Assembly: GCA_002105175.1 (NCBI GenBank)
Contig: MCGE01000018.1
Coordinates: 496,001 to 560,000, forward strand
Direction: 5' to 3'
Source: Absidia repens
Lineage: Eukaryota > Mucoromycota > Mucoromycetes > Mucorales > Cunninghamellaceae
DNA length: 64,000 nucleotides
Shown: positions 23,963 through 34,800 of the stretch, one piece after another
How positions within the stretch are numbered: position 1 is the stretch's first letter
How the letters are laid out: each line of letters starts with the position of its first letter
Made by a program: the position numbers and the translations under genes
Notes under the pieces: generated by a model
The model's database searches: none
The model's input: the letters and a program-made list of their open reading frames with translations, nothing else
Told to the model about the DNA's origin: nothing

Positions 23963-24744
23963 ATGGCAACAAAACAGCAATCACTACGTCTTGATTTCTT
24001 ACTTCAAGCAAGCAATAACGTGATATCACAATGCCCTACTTTATCAAGATTCTATATGCAGCATTATCAAGAAACATTACGACAGAATGACCTGCGTGCC
24101 CCAAGAACTATCGACAGACTCAGTTGTCCCCGATGCGGTCAGATCTATCTTGCTGGCTATAATACATCTGTAGAGCTGGCATCACATTCCTCCATCCGAC
24201 ACGACAATGACAATACCACAACAATAACGAAAAACAGCAACAACAAGAAGAAGAAGAATCAAAAAATACACTGGTTTATACCTGCCACGCATGCCATCAC
24301 CAACGAAAATTTAATGGATCATTCAAACGACATATACCTACTAGCGGTGTGGATACCACAAACACAACTACTCTATCAGCTACAACAACTGTAAATGTCG
24401 GTGCAAGTCATTCAGTAGCTTCCGCTGGTCGTCCGACATCAGCAACGAGCACTAACAAGCCAGTATCAGTCACCAACGACAACACCAACAAGAACAAGGA
24501 GAAGGAGAAGATAACATTGAAGAGGAACACCACACAAGCTATACCGTCAAACAAACGTTCTCTATCTTCCACATCATCTTCACCGAATCAGCAGCAACCC
24601 TCCAAGAAGAAATCAAAAGGCAGCAAAAAGAATCAATTACAGTCTCTCTTGGCTAGTCGCAAGGATCAAAACAGTGGTGGCGGTGGCGGTGGCGGTGGTG
24701 GTGGTGGTGGTTTAGGATTGGGTGATTTTTTGTCTTCTTTATGA
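23963..24744 (+). CDS. RNase MRP/P protein subunit, Snm1/C18orf21-like
   Basis: Two exons, 23963-24273 and 24345-24744, joined by a proposed 71-nt GT-AG intron (weak donor gtttat), give 236 aa. The N-terminus (RLDFLLQASNNVISQCPTLS, then RFYMQHYQETLRQND) and the zinc pair LSCPRCGQIYLAG fit the Rpr2/Snm1/C18orf21 group of RNA-processing ribonuclease subunits. The C-terminus has a basic stretch (KKKSKGSKKNQLQSLLASRK), then poly-Gly and LGLGDFLSSL; a basic LQ.LL segment followed by a DFLSSL-like end is typical of C18orf21-type proteins. These act in nucleolar pre-rRNA or tRNA processing with an RNA component. A second zinc pair is not clear, which lowers confidence in the exact family. Confidence 0.6.
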
Positions 24745-26050
24745 TTAGTTTAGGTACTGTGAGGTATCATCGCTTTATCAACGGTTTTTTATTAGTTTAA
24801 TTACATTATGTACTCCTTGTATTTACCTTTCTTTTTTATTTTTGCACACTCAATAAAGTATTTATTATTCGCCAGTCGTATATACTTCATGTCTTCTTTT
24901 TTTTTTTTGAGAGGTGTTTATCAATAAAATACTCATAACCATAATTCTATTGCCGGCCTCACGTTTTGACCTTATGGGTGCAAGTGTGCGTGTCTGTGTT
25001 TGTGTTCGGTGTATGAACGCTCTTGCTATGTAGTTTATCTTTAGTATTATTATGATGATAATGACTTTGTGATTAATCATTTCCCCTCCTCTTTTCATCT
25101 TGTTTACTTTTTGTGTTGTTTTTTTTTATCATTTATTCAATGGCGATTAGCATTCTTTAATAAAAATCTTCTCTTTTCTCAATACTAGCCAGAGTTACGG
25201 CTGCGCAACCCCTCTGGACGTAATCTAGCACAGTCATCCATAGGGAATGATCGCAAACAAAACCACTCAGAATCACTAGGAAAGAACTATATTTCCCTTT
25301 GTAGTTATAGATGTCATTACGATATTCACTTGCACTATTTTTTTTTTTTTTTTGGTCACTGTGATCTATATGTGTATAGTGTATTTGATCATATTCGAAA
25401 AAAAAGGAGCACCATCATAGGCGGATCCCCCAGAAAATAATTTGTCTCATATTGTAGACATCATCAACATGCACAAAAATGCCCGCATGTGTTGCAAAAA
25501 TAATAATAACTTTATGATGCATTCATCCAGAATCGTCATTATTGTAACTCAGGTTTTGAATCGATAACGTTGTATCATTTTTAAGGTCATTAAGAACATT
25601 TTAGATAGCTTCTATGTCCAAAACAAGTAATTAAAGTCTGTCAATATTGTGAATTGATATGATCCTTGACAGAATATTTTCCAATAATAGTAGGATTTGA
25701 TAGAAACGTTGCTGTTATAAAGTGGTAAAAAAGTACATTTCTTTTTCTGCACAGACCCTGAAAAAAAAAAAAAGATCAAAACCATCATTTATATCATATT
25801 TGATTGTCGAAAGATATAAAAGTAATATATATGGACATGCAATACTGTACTAGCTGAATAGTATTCTTCTCGACCATTAGACGTCTTTAAAATAGATTCT
25901 GGAGATACATTGGTGCGTCCTTGCAAGATACACCAACTGACAATCTAATGCTGGATATTCAGAAATTCTCCTCTAACTGTCACCGAAATCACAGTCCTCT
26001 CTAAATGCATTGCATAATATTTAATTCATATCTAGTCATAATGCGCCTCC

Positions 26051-26069
<19 letters not shown>
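24745..26069. other. intergenic spacer
   Basis: AT-rich DNA with a TTTTTTTTTT run near 24898 and a 39-base A tract at about 26048-26085 that abuts the next dispersed repeat copy. No gene or RNA gene seen; open frames are short and lack domains. Confidence 0.45.
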
Positions 26070-26089
<20 letters not shown>

Positions 26090-26460
26090 AGAGAGAGATC
26101 TATTGCACAAGTCATGAGAAAGACTAATAGGATATATTTCATTTAAGCAAGTAAAAAAAGATATATTTTATTTAGATGTAGATAAAACCTGTGGACAAAG
26201 CTAGTACTAAACTAAACTAATGAAGACTCTAAAAAGCCAACTAACGGTGATTCTAAATCCTAGATCCAAAATGAAAGAGATTCCCCATGCATGTTGTAAT
26301 CCCTGAGCTGAAATCCCTTCTAAACTAGTCCTGACTCTATTCTAAGTCCAGCATATCCCCACAGAAGTTGAATGGTGAATAATTAAGGAAGCAAAAAAGA
26401 GGAGAAAGAAAAAGAGCGAAAAAATTAAAAATAAATATTCACGTGGACGGGATTTGAAAA
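26070..26460 (-). repeat. dispersed copy 2 of the repeat family
   Basis: Minus-strand copy sharing, in order, the landmarks of copy 1: cgtccacgtgaa, ccattcaactt, tggacttag, actagtttagaaggga, cagggattacaacatgc, catggggaa, tttcattttgga, cttcattagtttagt, ctaaataaaatata, acttgcttaaatgaaa and catgacttgtgcaatag. It ends next to (ga)n and a long A tract. Non-coding. Confidence 0.65.
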
Positions 26461-27719
26461 TGTTTTTTGTGAGCTAATTTCTTTTTTCAACCTGTATGTG
26501 ATTTTTTTTTCTATGGTTGTATGGCAGTTAACATGAAACACTTCTGCCTAGATTAGTTCACCCTCTACCCTTCACTGTAAAGTACTGTAGAATAGTTTAC
26601 CACTCACTCTATCTCAAAATAGCTTATCTTCGTCATGTGGGCTACCTTATTTTATTTACTTATTTTTATTGCAAATCGTACCTCAATTAAATAAACAAAA
26701 AGTGATTGCTTCAATATACGCTACAGTCTAATTGTGTGCGTGTATGATACTATAAACGCTTGTTACTGGTCTAGACAGCTCTTAGGGGATAGTCAATGCA
26801 GGTTCCCTTTTGGTACAATAACCTGTATATAACGATCAATATGCACATTTCTACCAAAAAAAAAAAAAAAAAAAAAAAAGTGCTGGTTTTTTCAGTCTAC
26901 CTCTCTGATAAAGCGCTCATCGCTCAAATCCCTTTAATATCAATAATGGCTCATGTATTGGTGTAACATATGACTATCAGTATAGCTCGCATCGTGTAGA
27001 GAGAAGAAACCCAACATCATATTAAATGTCGCTCGGTTAAACTAACTGCATAAACTCCATCTTCGCCTAGCTCCCCACGAACGATATCAAAAAACAAAAT
27101 ACACAAGAATTAATAGGTCTGTGGTACCCTTCTCTACTATCCTATTTGAAAAACCATAATAAATAAGTACTTTCCAAGTGTTTTAAATTTAAATAATTAA
27201 ATAATGATACCAATTCAATACAATACCATTATACTAATCCACCATGGAGTGTCTTGTGGTGGTTCCCAGTTATTCGACCAAAGTAAACCGTTATATCTAT
27301 ACAACTATTCCAGGATAGGAGCAAAAAGGTTGTTCGAAAATAAAAAAAATTGAATTAAAGAGGAAAATACCACAAATGGCAAGGTAATAATAGTAAAAGA
27401 AAGTATTGAGAATACTAATAACTATAGCTAACCTTCAGACAATTGAAAGTAATAACATCAATGCCAGCAATCACCAGAAGTATAACACGTTGCTTGCTTC
27501 TTAATTTACTTTCACAAACCAGCACCATCATGCAAAAGAGAACATCACTAGGACTTGGCGCAGCAAGTGCTTATTGTGACACTAATAAGACGTCAAAAAC
27601 AGCGACATTTATTATGATACGGTAATTTGAAGGGTGGTTAACAAAAATAATACACTACATTTCACAAATCATGATAAAAACGAAAAGGGTATTTTTATTG
27701 AGGCATGACAATTGTCAAC
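26461..27719. other. intergenic spacer
   Basis: AT-rich. A tract of about 22 A at 26857-26879. A short open frame at 27443-27625 has no domain and is not called. No gene seen. Confidence 0.4.
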
Positions 27720-28110
27720 GCCAATTTAAATGAGTGATAGTAATAAAAAAAGGAGATACATTGCACAAGACATGAGATTGATTATTTGGACATTTTTCGT
27801 TGAAGTAAACAAAAAGAAACATATTTTATTCAGATGTTGATACAAACTATGGACAAACTAATACTAAGCTGAGCTAATGATGACTCCCAAAATCTACGAA
27901 TGGTGGTCATACATCTTGAATCAAAAATGAAAGGGTTCCCCATGATGTTTGATTTGCATTTTTCAAAATGCCCCTGATTCAAGTTCTAACACTAATCCAG
28001 GATCACCAGCACCTCTAATGACGATTCAATGAGGATGATGTTCTGAAAAAACTAAGAAAAAAAAAAAAGGGCGGCCGAAAAAAATAAATAAATAGGAAAT
28101 CATGTGTGCG
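27720..28110 (-). repeat. dispersed copy 3 of the repeat family
   Basis: Minus-strand copy, more diverged: tggatta, gaatcaggggcatttt, catggggaaccctttcattttt, gattcaagatgtatgacc, gtcatcattagctcagct, tagtttgtccatagtttg, ctgaataaaatatg, acttcaacgaaaaa and catgtcttgtgcaatg. Several blocks (tagtttgtccatagtttg; catgtcttgtgcaat) are closer to copy 1 than to the array. Non-coding. Confidence 0.6.
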
Positions 28111-28748
28111 GAGTATAAACATTCATGAGACTTTTTTTTCCACACAATAAGCGCTTAGAATATTCCAAGTGACAGTCAACCAAATTGCGAAATGACGAAG
28201 TTATATAATCCCATCTCATAAAATCTACACTTAACCGCAATACCACTCCTTGTACCCAAGGTTATGATTATTTTACGATGGATCCTCTGTTGTTTCTGCA
28301 TTTTCTAATTAGCATCGTCATATATTGCATCCAGAGGCGTAATAATTGAATGCCATGTTGTCCTAAAGTCTCCATATAATAGTCCTTACATAATTTTTGA
28401 GCCAACAGTAGTACTATTTTGTCCTCGATCTGAGATCACAGGACATTCCTGTTGTTTGGTCTTAAATAGAACTGGTCAATGTTTTTTTTCATAATACGTG
28501 TGGTGCTTATATGTGCGGTAAAAGGTTCCGCAAAAGAAGAACATTTAGTATTACAGAAATATGATCAAAATAGTACAATATATAAAAAAAATAGGAAATA
28601 ATAGATTTTTTTGAATACAAATAATAACACATAAGAGATAAAGAGAATACTCCGATGAAGGGGCAGATGATAGGAATGATGTGCACACTAAAATAATGGG
28701 AATCAAGTTCACTAGTGTGAAGAGGGAATGATAGAGATGCGCACTAAC

Positions 28749-28793
<45 letters not shown>

Positions 28794-28922
28794 TTGAGAA
28801 TGTACAGTGAATAATAAGAGAGATGAAGGACAAAAAAAAATCCAATAGACGGAAGAGAAGGAAAGAGAGGAATTTTATAACAGAAGGAAAAGAAATAAAT
28901 AAAAAAAGAAGGTGTACGGGGT
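28111..28922. other. intergenic spacer
   Basis: AT-rich, with a 38-base A tract at about 28751-28789. No gene seen. Confidence 0.4.
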
Positions 28923-29387
28923 TTAGTTTCTATATAATTTTTTGCGTTTAGCGATTGATGCTTCAAGGGGAGACACCATTTCAACGCCATCCGATTCACT
29001 GGCTGACAATGGAGCTGGTGGAGTCTTTGCATCATTGGGATCATTGTTATGAGAATAATATAATATAAAATAACATTGTATAAAATCAGTAAACTTTTGT
29101 AATTTTGATTGTGATGTCACTTACAAAAATTCGAGCTCACGCTTAATATCCTCAAAATCATCATCTTCAATTGTGACTCGATCATCGACGTTGGTGCTGC
29201 TGCTTCCTTTACTCATCCTGTTGCTGCTCTCGCTTCTACATCTTTTGCTCTTGTCTTTGTTGCTGCTGTTTGTTATATTATTAAATAAATGGGAATTGTT
29301 ATCAAGTATTGTGAAGCTTGTGGATGATTTTTTATTTCTATTCAAATGTATTGTCTTATTTATATTAATGTGATAGTCTGTGTGCAT
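28923..29387 (-). CDS. small hypothetical protein, Asn/Ser-rich with acidic motif
   Basis: Proposed exons 29125-29387 and 28923-28998 with a gtaagt donor and a (cagc)cag acceptor, giving 112 aa in one frame. The first exon is Asn/Ser/Lys-rich and ends with VTIEDDDFEDIKRELEF, which contains a sumoylation-like IKRE core. The second exon carries SDGVEMVSPLEASIAKRKKL and a basic end. The acceptor lacks a pyrimidine tract, so the junction is uncertain; a frame reading NNDPNDAKTPPAPLSAS immediately upstream of exon 2 also looks protein-like. No family recognised. Confidence 0.4.
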
Positions 29388-30170
29388 GTAAAAATAGGGC
29401 TGATGAATATGAGAGGAATTTGTGTAGTGGGTGATTCGGGGACTGAATTACGTATTATAGAATGATCGCATGTGCATGAAATAAGGTATAGGAATAAGTG
29501 TAGGGTTAAATATGAATGTATATACATGAAAAGATGTATGGTAGATGGAATGATAGGTGAATCTGTTGGTATACAACATTAACCACATCCCTAATAAAAT
29601 GGTGATTGATTCACATCAAATAAAAGTAATCAATATTCTTATTTTATTTTCGACTTTCTATTTTTTTTATTTCATAACAGAATATCCATTAACCCGAGTT
29701 ACTTTCTAACAAAAAACACAATAACATATATTGTGTTTTACCACTAGTCCATGCGCATATTAAAACTATCTTGTGAAATGGCAATCTATATTATTTCATT
29801 AAAAAGAACAACTATTAAAATCAATTACTAAAATTAGTAATACCATTCAGGCCTTTAATTTCCGTCCATTAAAATCTTCTAATACTGTTAGTCCATCCAA
29901 GAACGTGTACCAAACAAATATAATCATCTACTTCACTATATCGAAGATACCTCTAATAAGTTGATGAATATTAAACATTCCAAGAAATGCAAGATTTACA
30001 ATATAAACTTGATGAAATTTCAGTCAAGCCAAAAACGAAGGAAGAACAGTCAAAACAAAAATGGTCATTACACAGGCTTCGGAGCTTAAAGCGGTGAAAA
30101 AATTTTGGGCTCCGCTCGTACTGCCCCCTGGGTCATTTTGGCAAAAGCGCGGCGTAGCCGCGCCTCTCCC
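29388..30170. other. left flank of the tandem array
   Basis: AT-rich until about 30080. Then 30085-30170 becomes GC-rich, with a perfect 7-3-7 inverted repeat at 30147-30163 just before the first array unit. No gene seen. Confidence 0.5.
30147..30163. repeat. GC-rich perfect inverted repeat at the array edge
   Basis: GCGCGGC-GTA-GCCGCGC, a 7-bp perfect stem with 3-base loop, occurs once, just outside the left end of the tandem array. It stands out in an AT-rich region. Confidence 0.7.
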
Positions 30171-30539
30171 GGCGCTTTTTTAGCGGATTTCCATGTTTTT
30201 TTAGCGGTATGGAGGGGTATTTCTGTGTGTGTATGGGGATATTGGATGGGAAAAAAAAAAAAAAAAAAAAATGGTATGAGTAGAAGGAGTATGTGACTAG
30301 AAAGCGGATCCAAGCAAACGTGGATGTCCAAGTATGTGTGTGGTTGAATGGTGGGCAATAATGTAGAGGCGGTTATTATGGCTGTAGGCTTTAGCTGTGA
30401 GCTTATAGGCGTAAACTTTAGAGCATTGTGCAATTAATTGTATGAGAGATGGATGGATGGTTTGGTGGCAAAAAATGATTGTATAATATTTCTAAAGATG
30501 CATGGAAAATTTGAAGTTGAACGGTTTCGTAGTTCGTTT

Positions 30540-30548
30540 TATATAAAG
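30540..30548 (+). promoter_or_regulatory. TATA-like box repeated in every array unit (first copy)
   Basis: TATATAAAG in unit 1, kept in all 15 units. AATAAAA follows at 30917-30923, about 370 bp later, in unit 1; it is also kept in every full unit. Together they look like the promoter and poly(A) signal of a short RNA polymerase II transcript. No transcript evidence is available here. Confidence 0.4.
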
Positions 30549-30679
30549 CGAAGAAGAGTATATTGCAGGTTAATTGGATTTTGCAGGCTGTAAAGCCAGA
30601 TGGGTGTGAATTCAACCGCCGCCGCCGGCAGTCTGGATTGTTGATCCAAAAAAAAAAAAAAAAAATGGGAGCGCAAATC

Positions 30680-30713
<34 letters not shown>

Positions 30714-31862
30714 CAAGTCAACGGGAATGAGCCAACATCTGTTCACAGTTTTTGGCACATTGTGGACCTGGTGGTTTTGGCTTTCTGTTTAGAAATAGTT
30801 TAGAAGGGTTTTAGAAAAGGGATTTCAAGAAGCATGGGGAAACCCTTTCATTTTGATTCTAGAATCTTGGGGAAATGTCTTGATTAGCTTAGTACATGTA
30901 TATGTCTCTTTTCTTCAATAAAACATATATCTGCTTCCTTAAACCTTGTCTTTGTTTGAAATAAATGTTTGTTTAAGCTTCATTAGAAGTTTGGAGATCG
31001 CCATTTATAGAGATCCCTTTTAGAAATCACTTTTTTATCGTACATCGTTCCTTCTTCTACACCATTCATCAAGTTTAGCATTCTCTCAGCTACTATTAGC
31101 GGCCGCCTATTTTTACATCTTCTTTCCTATTAGTATAGTATTGACTACGTATCATTATTCAATAAAAGCTTTTTTATTTTGCAATGAACAATGGAATGGC
31201 AAAGCTATTCTACTGTGACAGGCTATTGTACATACTATTCTACTGTGATAGGCTATTCTATTGCGGTACACTGTCTGTGTTTGATGGGGGTTTTTTATTA
31301 TTATTTATTTATTGGTTTGGAAAGCCTATAGCAGGTATTACTACTTTTGGAAGGCTCCCCGGCGCTTTTTTAGCGGATTTCCATGTTTTTTTAGCGGTAT
31401 GGAGGGGTATTTCTGTGTGTGTATGGGGATATTGGATGGGGGGAAAAAAAAAAAAATGGTATGAGTAGAAGGAGTATGTGACTAGAAAGCGGATCCAAGC
31501 AAACGTGGATGTCCAAGTATGTGTGTGGTTGAATGGTGGGCAATAATGTAGAGGCGGTTATTATGGCTGTAGGCTTTAGCTGTGAGCTTATAGGCGTAAA
31601 CTTTAGAGCATTGTGCAATTAATTGTATGAGAGATGGATGGATGGTTTGGCGGCAAAAAATGATTGTATAATATTTCTAAAGATGCATGGAAAATTTGAA
31701 GTTGAACGGTTTCGTAGTTCGTTTTATATAAAGCGAAGAAGAGTATATTGCAGGTTAATTGGATTTTGCAGGCTGTAAAGCCAGATGGGTGTGAATTCAA
31801 CCGCCGCCGCCGGCAGTCTGGATTGTTGATCCAAAAAAAAAAAAAAAATGGGAGCGCAAATC

Positions 31863-31897
<35 letters not shown>

Positions 31898-34800
31898 CAA
31901 GTCAACGGGAATGAGCCAACATCTGTTCACAGTTTTTGGCACATTGTGGACCTGGTGGTTTTGGCTTTCTGTTTAGAAATAGTTTAGAAGGGTTTTAGAA
32001 AAGGGATTTCAAGAAGCATGGGGAAACCCTTTCATTTTGATTCTAGAATCTTGGGGAAATGTCTTGATTAGCTTAGTACATGTATATGTCTCTTTTCTTC
32101 AATAAAACATATATCTGCTTCCTTAAACCTTGTCTTTGTTTGAAATAAATGTTTGTTTAAGCTTCATTAGAAGTTTGGAGATCGCCATTTATAGAGATCC
32201 CTTTTAGAAATCACTTTTTTATCGTACATCGTTCCTTCTTCTACACCATTCATCAAGTTTAGCATTTCTCTCAGCTACTATTAGCGGCCGCCTATTTTTA
32301 CATCTTCTTTCCTATTAGTATAGTATTGACTACGTATCATTATTCAATAAAAGCTTTTTTATTTTGCAATGAACAATGGAATGGCAAAGCTATTCTACTG
32401 TGACAGGCTATTGTACATACTATTCTACTGTGATAGGCTATTCTATTGCGGTACACTGTCTGTGTTTGATGGGGGTTTTTTTATTATTATTTTTATTGGT
32501 TTGGAAAGCCTATAGCAGGTATTACTACTTTGGAAGGCTCCCCGGCGCTTTTTTAGCGGATTTCCATGTTTTTTAGCGGTATGGCGGGGTATTTCTGTGT
32601 GTGTATGGGGATATTGGATGGGGGAAAAAAAAAAAAAATGGTATGAGTAGAAGGAGTATGTGACTAGAAAGCGGATCCAAGCAAACGTGGATGTCCAAGT
32701 ATGTGTGTGGTTGAATGGTGGGCAATAATGTAGAGGCGGTTATTATGGCTGTAGGCTTTAGCTGTGAGCTTATAGGCGTAAACTTTGGGGCATTGTGCAA
32801 TTAATTGTACGAGAGATGGATGGTTGGTTTGGTGGCAAAAAATGATTGTATAATATTTCTAAAGATGCATGGAAAATTTGAAGTTGAACGGTTTCGTAGT
32901 TCGTTTTATATAAAGCGAAGAAGAGTATATTGCAGGTTAATTGGATTTTGCAGGCTGTAAAGCCAGATGGGTGTGAATTCAACCGCCGCCGCCGGCAGTC
33001 TGGATTGTTGATCCAAAAAAAAAAAAATGGGAGCGCAAATCCAAAAAAAAAAAAAAAAAAAAAAAGACAAGTCAACGGGAATGAGCCAACATCTGTTCAC
33101 TGTTTTGGCTCATTGTGGACCTGGTGGCTTTGGCTTTCTGTTAGAAATAGTTTAGAAGGGTTTTAGAAAAGGGATTGCAAGAGACATGGGGAAACCCTTT
33201 CATTTTGATTCTAGAATCTTGGGGAAATGTCTTGATTAGCTTAGTACATGTTATATCTCTTTTCTTCAATAAAACATATCTCTGCTTCATTAAACCTTGT
33301 CTTTGTTTGAAATAAATGATTGTTTAAGCTTCATTAGAAGTTTGGAGATCCCTTTTATAGAGATCCCTTTTAGAAATCCCTTTTTTATCGTACATCGTTC
33401 CTTCTTCTACACCATTCATCAAGTTTAGCATCTCTCTCAGCTACTGTTAGCGGCCCCTATTTTTACATCTTCTTTCCTATTAGTATAGTATTGACTACGT
33501 ATCATTATTCAATAAAAGCTTTTTTATTTTGCAATAAACAATGGAATGGCAAAGCTATTCTACTGTGACAGGCTATTGTACATACTATTCTATTGCGGTA
33601 GACTATTCTATTGCGGTACACTGTCTGTGTTTGATGGGGGTTTTTTATTATTATTTTTTATTGGTTTGGAAAACCTATAGCAGGTATTACTACATTTGGA
33701 AGGCTCTCCCGGCGCTTTTTTAGCGGATTTCCATGTTTTTTTAGCGGTATGGCGGGGTATTTCTGTGTGTGTATGGGGATATTGGATGGGGGGAAAAAAA
33801 AAAAAAATGGTATGAGTAGAAGGAGTATGTGACTAGAAAGCGGATCCAAGCAAACGTGGATGCCCAAGTATGTGTGTGGTTGAATGGTGGGCAATAATGT
33901 AGAGGCGGTTATTATGGCTGTAGGCTTTAGCTGTGAGCTTATAGGCGTAAACTTTGGGGCATTGTGCAATTAATTGTACGATAGATGGATGGTTGGTTTG
34001 GTGGCAAAAAATGATTGTATAATATTTCTAAGGATGCATGGAAAATTTGAAGTTGAACGGTTTCGTAGTTCGTTTTATATAAAGCGAAGAAGAGTATATT
34101 GCAGGTTAATTGGATTTTGCAGGCTGTAAAGCCAGATGGGTGTGAATTCAACCGCCGCCGCCGGCAGTCTGGATTGTTGATCCAAAAAAAAAAAAATTGG
34201 GAGCGCAAATCCAAAAAAAAAAAAAAAAAAAAAAAGACAAGTCAACGGGAATGAGCCAACATCTGTTCACTGTTTTTGGCTCATTGTGGACCTGGTGGCT
34301 TTGGCTTTCTGTTAGAAATAGTTTAGAAGGGTTTTAGAAAAGGGATTGCAAGAGACATGGGGAAACCCTTTCATTTTGATTGTAGAATCTTGGGGAAATG
34401 TCTTGATTAGCTTAGTACATGTGTATATCTCTTTTCTTCAATAAAACATATCTCTGCTTCATTAAACCTTGTCTTTGTTTGAAATAAATGATTGTTTAAG
34501 CTTCATTAGAAGTTTGGAGATCCCTTTTATAGAGATCCCTTTTAGAAATCCTTTTTTATCGTACATCGTTCCTTCTTCTACACCATTCATCAAGTTTAGC
34601 ATCTCTCTCAGCTACTGTTAGCGGCCCCCTATTTTTACATCTTCTTTCCTATTAGTATAGTATTGACTACGTATCATTATTCAATAAAAGCTTTTTTATT
34701 TTGCAATAACAATGGAATGGCAAAGCTATTCTATTGTGACAGGCTATTGTACATACTATTCTATTGCGGTAGACTATTCTATTGCGGTACACTGTCTGTG

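Noticed and set aside
25190..25320. Possible structured RNA or tRNA-like stretch (ttacggctgcgcaaccc...)
   Set aside because: No A-box/B-box pair or cloverleaf could be drawn. It looks like ordinary spacer.
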